64,000 nt of DNA from Paenibacillus sp. R14(2021) (GTDB taxonomy: Bacteria; Bacillota; Bacilli; Paenibacillales; Paenibacillaceae), in the NCBI RefSeq assembly GCF_019431355.1, contig NZ_CP080269.1, positions 1,240,001-1,304,000 of the forward strand, read 5' to 3'. Positions 26,962 through 35,118 of the stretch are shown here, in pieces. Positions within the stretch are counted from its first letter, which is position 1; each line of letters starts with the position of its first letter. Both the position numbers and the translations under genes were made by a program. The notes under the pieces are model-generated. The model did no database searches, was not told the origin of the DNA, and saw only the letters and a list, made by a program, of their open reading frames with translations.

Positions 26962-28518
26962 TTAGAATACTTTCGTCGTCCAAGACTCGCAGTTCCACGT
27001 CTCGGTGACTACGTCCCGATAAAATTCAGGTTCATGGGAAATGAGCAGAATGCTGCCCTTGTAGGCTTGCAGCGCTCGCTTTAATTCCTCCTTCGCATCG
27101 ACGTCCAAGTGGTTGGTCGGCTCATCGAATACGAGCAGGTTCGACTCGCGGTTGATCAACTTGCACAGCCGCACTTTCGCCTTCTCTCCGCCGCTTAATA
27201 CGGCGATCTTGCTCTCGATATGCTTCGTCGTCAGGCCGCATCTAGCCAGCGCCGCACGAACCTCGAATTGCGTGAAGGATGGGAATTCCTTCCACACTTC
27301 CTCGATACACGTGTTGTAGTTGGCGTCCTTCACTTCCTGCTCGAAATAGCCAACCTGCTGATGCTCGCCGCGTTGGACCGTTCCGGAGATTGCCTTAATC
27401 TCGCCGAGGATGCTGCGCAGGAGCGTCGTCTTCCCGATGCCGTTAGCACCTACGAGCGCGATTTTCTGCCCCCGTTCCATGCGGAGATCAAGCGGTCTCG
27501 ACAGCGGCTCGTCGTAACCGATCACCAGCTGGTTCGTTTCGAAGATCAGCTTGCCGGATGTTCGGCCTTCCTTGAAGCTGAACTGCGGTTTCGGCTTCTC
27601 TTTTGCCAGCTCGATCACGTCCATCTTGTCGAGCTTCTTCTGCCGCGACATCGCCATGTTTCTCGTAGCGACGCTTGCTTTGTTCCGCGCTACGAAGTCC
27701 TTCAGGTCCGCGATCTCCTGTTGCTGGCGTTTGAATGCCGATTCCAGCTGCTGCTTCTTCATCTCGTACACCTGTTGGAAATGCTCATAGTCGCCGACAT
27801 AGCGGTTCAATTCTTGATTTTCCATATGATAGATCAGGTTGATGACGCTGTTGAGGAATGGAATGTCATGGGAGATGAGAATAAACGCATTCTCGTATTC
27901 CTGCAAGTAGCGCGTCAACCACGTGATATGCGTTTCGTCGAGATAGTTGGTCGGCTCGTCGAGGAGCAGAATGTCGGGCTTCTCGAGTAGAAGCTTCGCA
28001 AGCAGTACCTTCGTACGTTGACCGCCGCTGAGATCCGATACGTCCTTGTCAAGGCCGATTTCCGTCAAGCCCAAGCCGCGAGCGGTTTCTTCGATCTTGG
28101 CGTCGATCATGTAGAAATCCTGATTCGTCAGCGTATCTTGAATGGTGCCGACATCCTCAAGCATTTGCTCCAACTCTTCCGGCGTAACCTCGCCCATACG
28201 GCCGTACATATCGTTCATTTCCTGTTCCATATCGAACAGATATTGGAAGGCGCCCTTCAATACGTCGCGAATCGTCATGCCTCGGCTCAGCACCGCATGC
28301 TGATCCAGATAACCGACGCGCATGCGCTTCGACCATTCCACCTTGCCATCATCCGGCTGAAGCTTGCCCGTGATGATGTTCATGAAGGTGGATTTACCCT
28401 CGCCGTTTGCTCCGATTAATCCGATATGCTCGCCCTTCAGCAGGCGGAAGGACACGTCGTTGAAAATCGCACGGTCGCCGAACCCGTGGCTTAGTCGTTC
28501 TACGTTTAATATGCTCAT
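26962..28518 (-). CDS. ABC-F family ATPase (YbiT/YkpA group)
   Basis: A 518-residue ABC-F protein with two ATPase domains and no membrane part. The first Walker A is GLIGANGEGKSTF, with signature LSGGQRTKV and Walker B ILLLDEPTNYLD. The second has LVGANGIGKTTLL, LSGGEKAKVRL and LLVFDEPTNHLD. The linker (about 240-320) is charged and helical (QQLESAFKRQQQEIADLKDF, VATRNMAMSRQKKLDKMD). ABC-F proteins bind the ribosomal E site and help translation or give antibiotic protection; this one resembles the housekeeping group. ATG at 28518 follows AAAAGG at 8 bases. A good promoter lies 40 bases upstream. Confidence 0.9.
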   Translation of the reverse strand: MSILNVERLSHGFGDRAIFNDVSFRLLKGEHIGLIGANGEGKSTFMNIITGKLQPDDGKVEWSKRMRVGYLDQHAVLSRGMTIRDVLKGAFQYLFDMEQEMNDMYGRMGEVTPEELEQMLEDVGTIQDTLTNQDFYMIDAKIEETARGLGLTEIGLDKDVSDLSGGQRTKVLLAKLLLEKPDILLLDEPTNYLDETHITWLTRYLQEYENAFILISHDIPFLNSVINLIYHMENQELNRYVGDYEHFQQVYEMKKQQLESAFKRQQQEIADLKDFVARNKASVATRNMAMSRQKKLDKMDVIELAKEKPKPQFSFKEGRTSGKLIFETNQLVIGYDEPLSRPLDLRMERGQKIALVGANGIGKTTLLRSILGEIKAISGTVQRGEHQQVGYFEQEVKDANYNTCIEEVWKEFPSFTQFEVRAALARCGLTTKHIESKIAVLSGGEKAKVRLCKLINRESNLLVFDEPTNHLDVDAKEELKRALQAYKGSILLISHEPEFYRDVVTETWNCESWTTKVF

Positions 28519-28554
28519 GAATGACACCTTTTCTGTTAGACTTTTTCTCGTTAT

Positions 28555-28583
28555 ATTATAGCGTTACGGCTTGTACAACTCAA
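28555..28583 (-). promoter_or_regulatory. Sigma-A promoter of ABC-F gene
   Basis: On the minus strand TTGAGT and a perfect TATAAT with a 17-base spacer, about 36 bases before the ABC-F start codon. Confidence 0.6.
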
Positions 28584-28700
28584 TGCAAAAGTGCGGAATA
28601 TAAAACGAATGGCCGCGCGCGAACAGACATCTACCCGGCTGCCTGTCGACGTATCGCCGCCTTGGATCACGGCTCTCGAATCTCTGAAGAAAACTTCGAA

Positions 28701-28841
28701 TTATTTCATCTCGCCCATATCGATATTAACGCTGACATCCGCCTTCGAGAAGGCGTCGCCCCAGTTCTCCTGCACCTTCTTCCACGCCTTGTATTGATAG
28801 GCGCGCGCATACAGGCCAACGCCGATTGGATCCACCAGAAA
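28701..28841 (-). pseudogene. Ger(x)C germination protein, 3'-end remnant
   Basis: About 45 codons read LVDPIGVGLYARAYQYKAW, then KKVQENWGDAFSKADVSVNI, then DMGEMK-stop. This matches the C-terminal end of Ger(x)C spore-germination lipoproteins, where a D-x-x-G-x-G motif is followed by W-K-K-x-x-x-x-W and a beta strand. No start codon exists, and the frame meets a TAG 8 codons further upstream. It begins inside the terminator T-run of the threonine aldolase gene, so the 5' part (some 330 codons) is gone. Confidence 0.55.
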
Positions 28842-28868
28842 AAAGCCCGCAGCACCTTCCTACGGACT
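28839..28868 (-). terminator. Terminator of threonine aldolase gene
   Basis: Stem GTCCGTAG / CTGCGGGC (with G-T pairs), loop of 7, followed by T6, 17 bases after the stop codon. The T-run merges into the Ger(x)C remnant. Confidence 0.65.
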
Positions 28869-28884
28869 TCATCCTGATTTGCAG

Positions 28885-29988
28885 CTATTCGTTAATCTCT
28901 GCATTGCGAAGGGCCTGGCCGATATAGCGGAATGCTTCCTCGAGCTTCTCTCTCGGAACCCTGCGGTAACGGTCGCCTACGCTGATCTCGAAATAACTGT
29001 TTTGCTCATCGACGGCATTGATATTGTTCGTCAATCCAACGCCGGTGGCTTCGCATGCAGCCACGAATATCGGCTCCAGCATTTGTTTCGACCGTGCTAT
29101 ATGGACATGAAACATATTCGAAACCGGAATCTGCGGCTTTGTCGATATTGCGTGACACCCGTTGAAGAAGCTCGCCAATTCGACTGCATCCTCATAGTAT
29201 TGGCGCATAAACGGCAGCCGTTCCTTCATATAGTGCTTCGCCGGGATAATGTACGGATAGAGACTGATCAGGTCGCCGCCATGGCGCCTCTTCCATATCT
29301 TCGAAGCTTCCGTGAACGGTTGTTCGCCCGCGAGAATGGCGCCTGCGATGCCGCCGATACCCTTGTAGAACGAGACGTAAACGCTGTCGAACAACGCGCA
29401 TACTTCAGCCGCTGTTTTCCCGTAGTACGGCAGGATCTCGAACAACCGCGCACCGTCGAGATGAAGCTTGATCCCCTTGGAACGGCAGTAAGCCGCGATC
29501 GCTTCCAGCTCGCTGAATGGGGGCAGCTGCCCCCCGATTTCCCGCTGCGGGAGCTCAAGCAGCAGACAAGCAATATCCTCCCCCAGCTCCTCCACGTCGG
29601 CCAGCCGAATGGTTCTCGTCCTGTCCGCCAGCAGAATCGGCTTCAGCCGGTGCAGCTCCTTCAAGCCGTCCTGCTCATGGATTTCCAAATGGCAAAGCGG
29701 ATGATAGGCAACCGTCTGCAGCCCGCGCTGATCGCTCCAGATCCGCAATGCGATCTGCTGCGCCATCGTCCCGCTGGGGAAGAATACAGCGGCTTCTTTC
29801 CCTAAATATTGCGCCACTTCTGCCTGAAAATCTTCAATAATCGCGCCAGAACCATAGATGTCGCTGTCTGTTTCTTCGCTCAAGCTCCGGAACGCTTCCA
29901 TTAACACCGCAACATTGCGTTTGCCGTGCCCGCCGAGCGGATAAGACGTTCGATTGAACGCTTCTTGCAGGGTGCTGCCTTTCGTCAT
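28885..29988 (-). CDS. Threonine aldolase family PLP enzyme
   Basis: A 367-residue beta-eliminating lyase-fold enzyme of the low-specificity L-threonine aldolase type, which splits L-threonine or allo-threonine to glycine and acetaldehyde. Visible features: SDIYGSGAIIEDFQAEVAQY near the N-terminus, AVFFPSGTMAQQIAL (cofactor phosphate site), KLHLDGARLFE with the cofactor-binding Asp, and the PLP lysine in VSFYKGIGGIAGAIL near residue 225. The C-terminal domain holds FEISVGDRYRRVP. It lies 25 bases downstream of the PH-domain gene on the same strand, so co-transcription is likely. Confidence 0.88.
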   Translation of the reverse strand: MTKGSTLQEAFNRTSYPLGGHGKRNVAVLMEAFRSLSEETDSDIYGSGAIIEDFQAEVAQYLGKEAAVFFPSGTMAQQIALRIWSDQRGLQTVAYHPLCHLEIHEQDGLKELHRLKPILLADRTRTIRLADVEELGEDIACLLLELPQREIGGQLPPFSELEAIAAYCRSKGIKLHLDGARLFEILPYYGKTAAEVCALFDSVYVSFYKGIGGIAGAILAGEQPFTEASKIWKRRHGGDLISLYPYIIPAKHYMKERLPFMRQYYEDAVELASFFNGCHAISTKPQIPVSNMFHVHIARSKQMLEPIFVAACEATGVGLTNNINAVDEQNSYFEISVGDRYRRVPREKLEEAFRYIGQALRNAEINE

Positions 29989-30013
29989 GCCTGATACTCC
30001 TTCTCGGCTTGCT

Positions 30014-30442
30014 TTATCCGTTTAAACGTTTATGATTCTGATGGGCCAAGGTTACAAAGTTGACGTAAATCGGCTGCAGATTGAATTTCTTGCCGAATTC
30101 GAATTTGTAGGAGCCCACTTGTACGTTATTGGTTTTGTAATAAGGCGATGTGATGTAATGGATCGTCAGCTCGCTGTCTTCGAAACCCGTACCGCCCGTT
30201 TCCATCGTAACCTCGATAATCGAATCCAAATGAATGGAAGCGACTCGCGTTTTCTTCCCCGTCACGCCTTGATGGTCGAAGAAAATCAACCGCTCATCCG
30301 TCAATATAAACGTATCCCGAATCAGCTTAAAGCCCGTATGGATCGATTCCTGAGGCATCAAATAAATACCGTATTGCTTCGTTAATTCCTCTACCGAAAC
30401 CTCTGAATAGTTGTTAAACAAACCGCCAAGTAAACCCGCCAC
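30014..30442 (-). CDS. Bacterial PH-domain protein
   Basis: A 142-residue cytosolic protein that consists almost entirely of a bacterial pleckstrin-homology-like beta domain: DTFILTDERLIFFDHQGVTG, TRVASIHLDSIIEVTMETGG and SELTIHYITSPYYKTNNVQV are typical strands. A short N-terminal part (MAGLLGGLFNNYSEVSVEEL) may contact membranes or partners. The family forms pentameric rings in known examples; the role is unknown. It is probably the first gene of a pair with the threonine aldolase gene. Confidence 0.75.
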   Translation of the reverse strand: MAGLLGGLFNNYSEVSVEELTKQYGIYLMPQESIHTGFKLIRDTFILTDERLIFFDHQGVTGKKTRVASIHLDSIIEVTMETGGTGFEDSELTIHYITSPYYKTNNVQVGSYKFEFGKKFNLQPIYVNFVTLAHQNHKRLNG

Positions 30443-30607
30443 TGCGCATTCCTCCTATGTTTTTCCTACTTTTCGCCTGTTATACCTATTCTTCGCGATA
30501 CCGGAATATCCTCCCTCGACAAAATCAGCGTTGTCCCAGTACAACCTGCGTTTATCCAACATATGATAACGTATGCAATTACTCTTCCCGCGGGGAGGTG
30601 ATTCCAA

Positions 30608-30889
30608 ATGACATTTGCACTCACAGATTGGATGCTGTATTCCATGTGGGTTGTCCTGGCTGCCATGGGCCTAAACTTCCTGTTAGGACTGTACAAAGCC
30701 CTTAAAGCCGGCATGTTCTCGAGCGACCTGATTACCGCTTATTTGAAAGATCTGCTCTTATTCGTATTCCCGCTATTCATGCTCTCCAACATGACGGCCT
30801 TCGACGGTACCGGCTGGGTTATGAATACGGCTTATTACGTCGGCGCATTAGGTGTTGTTCTTAAATACTTGATGGGTAGTAAACTGTAA
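30608..30889 (+). CDS. Small membrane protein, holin-like topology
   Basis: A 93-residue protein with three hydrophobic helices (about 7-30, 48-66, 72-90) and a short polar loop with LYKALKAGMFSSDLITAYLK. The general layout resembles small holin-like proteins, but I found no diagnostic motif and no lysin next to it. GGGGAGGTGATT lies before the ATG, a strong ribosome site. It is monocistronic and has a clear terminator. Confidence 0.6.
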   Translation: MTFALTDWMLYSMWVVLAAMGLNFLLGLYKALKAGMFSSDLITAYLKDLLLFVFPLFMLSNMTAFDGTGWVMNTAYYVGALGVVLKYLMGSKL

Positions 30890-30901
30890 TCGATTCTTCG
30901 C

Positions 30902-30928
30902 GGCTGCCGGTGTTCCCGGCAGTTTTTT
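30902..30928 (+). terminator. Terminator of small membrane gene
   Basis: Stem CTGCCGG / CCGGCAG with loop TGTTC and T6. Confidence 0.85.
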
Positions 30929-31021
30929 GCGTGTTCCTATTGCGGTATAGCGGCACCTTGTCAGCCTGCATGAAATATGATAAAAAAAGTAAGACATCTT
31001 GCTTAGAGGGAGAATCGGTAC

Positions 31022-31654
31022 ATGGCACAGCTCTATTTTAAATACGGTACGATGAACAGCGGTAAATCATTTGAAATTATTAAGGTTGCCCATAACTACG
31101 AGGAACAAGGCAAGCGCGTACTTATATATTCGCCCTCGTTCAGCGCAAGAGGCGGCTCCCAGCTCGTTGGTTCCCGTGTAGGCTTCGAACGTGCCGCCAT
31201 ACCGGTCGAGACCGATACGAATTTATTCGATAGTGTCAAATCCCATCTGACTTCCTCGGGTCCCAAGCAGATCTACTGTGTCTTGATCGACGAAGCTCAG
31301 TTTCTGAACAAAACGCACATTCTTGATTTAACGCGCGTCGTGGACGAGCTTAACATCCCGGTCATGGCGTTTGGTCTCAAGAACGATTTTCAAAACCAGC
31401 TCTTCGAGGGCAGCTACAACCTGCTTGTGCAAGCGGACAAGATCGAAGAAATCAAAACGATCTGCTGGTACTGCGACCGCAAAGCTACGATGGTTATCCG
31501 CTTCCGCGAAGGAAAGCCGGTCAATTCCGGCGAACAAATTCAAGTCGGCGGCAACGAAGATTATAAACCCGTATGCCGGCGCTGCTACAATCAAGCCTTT
31601 CGGGATGTCGACACGTCCTTGGTGCAAGGGCAAGCCGCGGAACATGTGGAGTAA
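31022..31654 (+). CDS. tdk: Thymidine kinase
   Basis: A 210-residue type II thymidine kinase that phosphorylates deoxythymidine in the salvage pathway. Walker A is [10 protein letters not shown] near residues 9-18; the Walker B/DEAQF site is [11 protein letters not shown]; the lasso region holds the zinc cysteines CWYC and CRRC. The substrate-binding Tyr/Gly loop ([14 protein letters not shown]) is present. It has its own terminator and no coupling to prfA/rpmE, where tdk lies in some bacilli. Confidence 0.94.
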   Translation: MAQLYFKYGTMNSGKSFEIIKVAHNYEEQGKRVLIYSPSFSARGGSQLVGSRVGFERAAIPVETDTNLFDSVKSHLTSSGPKQIYCVLIDEAQFLNKTHILDLTRVVDELNIPVMAFGLKNDFQNQLFEGSYNLLVQADKIEEIKTICWYCDRKATMVIRFREGKPVNSGEQIQVGGNEDYKPVCRRCYNQAFRDVDTSLVQGQAAEHVE

Positions 31655-31667
31655 GTACAGCAAATAG

Positions 31668-31707
31668 CATCAAAAAAGAGGCGGATTACCGCCTCTTTTT
31701 TGATGCC
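31668..31707. terminator. Terminator after tdk
   Basis: A nearly perfect palindrome, GCATCAAAAAAGAGGCGG / CCGCCTCTTTTTTGATGC, with loop ATTA. Strong in both directions. Confidence 0.9.
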
Positions 31708-31841
31708 TGGCGCCGAAACTCGCCTATTTCCAAATGTGGAAGCTTGTACTTCGTGAATACTGGAAAAGACATACAATTTTCTTTTGACTTCCAATGCTCG
31801 AAAACGTAAAGTGGAACTAAATCGTTCACAAGGAGGCTGTC

Positions 31842-33308
31842 ATGTCCGCTCAAGGCTCGAACTCACCTGCAATTCCTTTTACGTCCATGCGTCAATTAGT
31901 CGGCCCTCTGCTTGCCATCATCGTCGGCATTTTCATGGTAATTCTGGACAGTACGGCCGTTAACGTGGCCATACCTGTGCTCGTCAAGGATTTTCACAGC
32001 AGCCTGGAAACCGTTCAATGGACGATCACCGGTTACGCGCTTGCTCAAGCGGCTGTTATCCCCCTTGCCGGCTGGATAACGGATCGATATGGTTCCAAGC
32101 AGATCTTTATCATTTCGCTTGTGCTGTTTACGATCGGCTCCGTCTTGTGTGCCTTCGCTACAACGGCAGATCAGCTGATTTTCTACCGGGTTCTGCAAGG
32201 ACTCGGCGGCGGTATGGTAAGTCCGATATCGTTCGCCATGACTTACAAGCTGAGCCCGCCAGAGAAGGCCGGATCCATCATGGGTCTGATGGGCCTGCCG
32301 ATACTGCTTGCTCCTGCGCTCGGTCCCATCCTTGCAGGTTACCTCGTAGATTACGTCAAATGGGAATGGATCTTCCTCATTAACGTGCCGGTCGGCATCG
32401 TCGGCGTTATCCTGTGCGTATGGCAGCTGCCAAGGCTGCCGAAGAAAGCCTCCGCTTCACTCGATATGTGGGGTATAATCCTTGGTCCGCTCGCTTTCTC
32501 CGGTCTCTCTTACGGCCTGAGCGAAGGCGCGCACGGCTGGTCCTCCAGCAAGACGATCATCGGCTTGATCATCGGCGTCGTATCGCTAGCAGCCTTTATC
32601 ATCGTGGAGCTTTCACGGAAGAGCGAGCCGCTGCTCGAGCTTCGCGTATTCAAATCCCCGCTCTTCACGCGCGGAATTCTCGTGCAATGGGTGCTGCAAT
32701 TCGTCATGTTCGGCATTATTTTCTCGGTGCCGTTCTTCATGCAGCAGCTGATGGGCATGTCTGCCTTCAAGGCTGGCTTATGGACGCTGCCGCAAGCCAT
32801 CGCAGCCGGCGTGTTCATGCCCTTCGGAGGCCGCCTGTATGACCGTATTGGGGCGCGTCCGCTCGTGCTCATCGGCTTGACGATCGTCGGGATCGGCGCT
32901 TTTCTGATTTCCAGAATCGATCCGTCCGACAGCGCCAGCTCGTTCCTCATCCCTCGTATCATGCTCGGCATGGGCATGGGGTTATCGTTCCTGGCGCTGA
33001 ATACGCATCTGATCCAGTCCGCGCCGGCCAACCTGGTCAGCCGGGTAACTTCGCTTACGAGCGCGGCTCAACAAGTGGTTACTTCCTTCTCGGTCGCCGG
33101 TCTGACAACCATCATCGCTAACCGCACGGCGCATTATGTGGCGAACGGCGAGAAACAAATACCAGGCGCGATGTCGCATGCGTTCCATGATTCGTATCTG
33201 GTGCTGGTTGGCCTTGCTTTGGTCGGCCTGCTGTTCGCGGCAACGTTGAAGCGTCCGAAGAAAGACAGCTCGGCAGCACCGGTCGTACACGCGGTAGACT
33301 TGGGCTAA
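31842..33308 (+). CDS. MFS drug exporter, DHA2 (EmrB/QacA) family
   Basis: A 488-residue transporter with about 14 helices. Motif A is in GWITDRYGSKQIF, motif B in RVLQGLGGGMVSPI and the antiporter motif C in PILLAPALGPILAG. Asp in ILDSTAVNVAIPVL (helix 1) is the typical motif D1 of this 14-helix group. Such proteins expel drugs or toxic organic ions with proton antiport. AAGGAGG stands 8 bases before the ATG. There is no adjacent regulator gene; a terminator follows. Confidence 0.92.
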   Translation: MSAQGSNSPAIPFTSMRQLVGPLLAIIVGIFMVILDSTAVNVAIPVLVKDFHSSLETVQWTITGYALAQAAVIPLAGWITDRYGSKQIFIISLVLFTIGSVLCAFATTADQLIFYRVLQGLGGGMVSPISFAMTYKLSPPEKAGSIMGLMGLPILLAPALGPILAGYLVDYVKWEWIFLINVPVGIVGVILCVWQLPRLPKKASASLDMWGIILGPLAFSGLSYGLSEGAHGWSSSKTIIGLIIGVVSLAAFIIVELSRKSEPLLELRVFKSPLFTRGILVQWVLQFVMFGIIFSVPFFMQQLMGMSAFKAGLWTLPQAIAAGVFMPFGGRLYDRIGARPLVLIGLTIVGIGAFLISRIDPSDSASSFLIPRIMLGMGMGLSFLALNTHLIQSAPANLVSRVTSLTSAAQQVVTSFSVAGLTTIIANRTAHYVANGEKQIPGAMSHAFHDSYLVLVGLALVGLLFAATLKRPKKDSSAAPVVHAVDLG

Positions 33309-33326
33309 TGCTTGCAATGATCGATA

Positions 33327-33363
33327 AACGAACAGCCACCTCACATGTTTGAGGTGGCTGTTT
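33327..33363. terminator. Bidirectional terminator
   Basis: Stem AACAGCCACCTCA / TGAGGTGGCTGTT with a short loop and T-run, between convergent MFS and SDR genes. Confidence 0.85.
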
Positions 33364-33402
33364 GTATGAGAATTTTAAATTCCAGCGACGACAATTTTGC
33401 GA

Positions 33403-34104
33403 TCAGAACGGCAGCTCGCGCCCCGCCGCATCGATAAAACCATGCTTCACCTTGAGCGGCCGAACCCGCTCTAGAAGGCCGAGCAGCTGTGCCGCTGTTT
33501 GAACCGGATCACCCGGCGCTTGATCGCCGCCCATATCGGTCTTCATCCAGCCGGGATGGATGGCCAGCACTTGGAATCCTTGCGGCTCTAGCTCCTTACG
33601 CAGCTTCTCGGACATATACGTCAACGCCGATTTCGACAGACCGTAGGGATAGTCTCCCGCATAAGCCGTGGCGTATGCGCCGGCCTCGGACGAAATATTC
33701 ATAATTGTAGGCAAGGTGGCACTGCGAAGGAGCGGCAGCATAGCCTGAATCATTTTGATCGGGCCGAATAGATTCGTCTCGAACGATTCCACCAAATCTT
33801 GAAAGGAGAGCGATTCGATGCTGTGCTCGCGACCGAGCAGAATCGCAGCATTGTTGACAAGCGCATCGACGCCGCCGTCCTTGCTTTTCAGCTCGCTCAG
33901 CAGCCGTTCGATCGAAGCGTCGCTGGCAACATCCAGCTCCATGATTTCAATATGCTCGCGAATGGCCGGCTCTACACGCATGTATCTGGCTTCTGAGGCT
34001 ACCCGATCGCGAACACCGGCGATAACATGATGACCGCGCCGGGCGGCGGCGACCGCTATCTCATAGCCTAGTCCCCGGCTGGCGCCGGTTATGACAATTC
34101 TCAT
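33403..34104 (-). CDS. SDR family oxidoreductase
   Basis: A 233-residue short-chain dehydrogenase/reductase. The Rossmann NAD(P) motif is TGASRGLGYE at about residues 6-15, with the arginine in GVRD suggesting NADP(H). The NNAAIL motif, the catalytic Ser region IMNISSEAGAYA and the active-site YxxxK (YGLSK) are all present. The short sequence resembles C-factor/sepiapterin-reductase-like SDRs; the substrate is unknown. The ATG at 34104 is preferred to the GTG at 34110, with GAGGGG 10 bases before it. Monocistronic. Confidence 0.88.
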   Translation of the reverse strand: MRIVITGASRGLGYEIAVAAARRGHHVIAGVRDRVASEARYMRVEPAIREHIEIMELDVASDASIERLLSELKSKDGGVDALVNNAAILLGREHSIESLSFQDLVESFETNLFGPIKMIQAMLPLLRSATLPTIMNISSEAGAYATAYAGDYPYGLSKSALTYMSEKLRKELEPQGFQVLAIHPGWMKTDMGGDQAPGDPVQTAAQLLGLLERVRPLKVKHGFIDAAGRELPF

Positions 34105-34276
34105 GTACACTGTGCCCCTCTCCTGAAAATGGTCCAGACTTCATTATATCCCTATTTGCCCGCCCTATTCCAAACGTTACCTATCCGTAAGCGGAATTAT
34201 CATTACCCCGTTTGCGGTTTCGTTAATCAATCATGGACGGTAATTAAAGCTTTGTTAAAAAATGCCACCAATGGGA

Positions 34277-34304
34277 TTGGTTCTCGTATGTACTGCATTA
34301 TAGT
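34277..34304 (+). promoter_or_regulatory. Candidate promoter of the DUF350 operon
   Basis: TTGGTT and TATAGT with a 16-base spacer, 53 bases before the start of the first gene of the four-gene operon. Only partial match in the -35 box. Confidence 0.35.
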
Positions 34305-34357
34305 AAACTTATCCTTCTGCTTCATTTCTTTACTTCACCTGCAAAGGAGCAAGCAAG

Positions 34358-34837
34358 ATGTCCACAATGGTTAACCTGACCTATCAAGAATGGGATGAAC
34401 CGTCCCGCCGAGTCGTACGGACGCTGCACGCATCGTCCATGTTCGCCGAAGATTTATTTGTCCGCAAGCTGGTGAACGGTACGGTCATCCGCAATTCGCT
34501 CTATCACCACACCTCTCATGAATCCGAAGACGAACAGCGCCATTTCGTCTATGCCGCCTTGTTTCGGAGCAGCGACCTTGAGCTGTACGGCGCACATGTG
34601 CAGGATGTCCTGTTCGAGCGCTGCGATCGCGCTGCTCGGCTGGAAGCCGAGTTTCTCTTCTGGCATAGCGGCAGATTCGAGCACGGCGAGCCGCTTTATC
34701 GGCTCTACCGCCCGCTTGAAATCGCGCAGCTGCTGCTTGACCATTACTTCGTCCAACAAGGTACTACGTACGAATCACTGTACACGGCGTATGACGATGA
34801 CCGCAACAAAGTTATTTTTTTCTTAAAGGAGGTCTAG
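34358..34837 (+). CDS. Unknown 159-residue protein of DUF350/ATP-grasp operon
   Basis: A 159-residue soluble protein that I do not recognise. It has an N-terminal mixed part (WDEPSRRVVRTLHASSMFAE), a Tyr/His-rich middle (NSLYHHTSHESEDEQRHFVY) and a helical C-terminus (EIAQLLLDHYFVQQGTTYES). No signal peptide or membrane helix. AAAGGAG lies 9 bases before the ATG. It is the first gene of a tight operon with a small lipoprotein, a glutathionylspermidine-synthase-like ATP-grasp ligase and a DUF350 membrane protein (gaps of 6, 5 and 3 bases), so its job should belong to that system. Confidence 0.75.
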   Translation: MSTMVNLTYQEWDEPSRRVVRTLHASSMFAEDLFVRKLVNGTVIRNSLYHHTSHESEDEQRHFVYAALFRSSDLELYGAHVQDVLFERCDRAARLEAEFLFWHSGRFEHGEPLYRLYRPLEIAQLLLDHYFVQQGTTYESLYTAYDDDRNKVIFFLKEV

Positions 34838-34843
34838 GGTTAG

Positions 34844-35113
34844 ATGATCGCTGAAGATCGACTCACGCACAAATCCCGCAAAATGCTTACATTCGCACTC
34901 CTGCTGTCTGTTCCCGTCGCCTTGTCTGGCTGCAGCACCTACGACGACGGGTGCGATCCTGATTACGAGAACTGCAGCAGCTCCGGAGGAAGCTCAGGCA
35001 GCTTCCACGGCACGAGAAGCGGCAGCTCCACCCAGGGAGACGTACATAGCTCTACATCCGGAGGCTCGTCTTTCTTTGGTTTCGGCAGCAGCGGCCACAG
35101 CAGCGGAGGCTGA
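34844..35113 (+). CDS. Small Ser/Gly-rich lipoprotein
   Basis: An 89-residue predicted lipoprotein. A basic start and hydrophobic core (LTFALLLSVPVAL) lead to the lipobox L-S-G-C, with the modified Cys near residue 29. The mature part is only about 60 residues, starts with an acidic Tyr/Asp/Cys patch (STYDDGCDPDYENC) and then becomes a low-complexity Ser/Gly tail ending in SSGHSSGG. In the E. coli yjf operon the place next to the ATP-grasp gene is taken by the DUF1190 lipoprotein YjfM/YgiB, which also has a Ser/Gly-rich tail; this gene looks like its counterpart. GGAGGT precedes the ATG by 10 bases. Confidence 0.72.
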   Translation: MIAEDRLTHKSRKMLTFALLLSVPVALSGCSTYDDGCDPDYENCSSSGGSSGSFHGTRSGSSTQGDVHSSTSGGSSFFGFGSSGHSSGG

Positions 35114-35118
35114 CCGAT

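Noticed and set aside
24432-27008. Long plus-strand frames opposite GH95 (271 and 545 codons)
   Set aside because: Antisense shadows of GC-rich coding sequence; no family features and no start signals.
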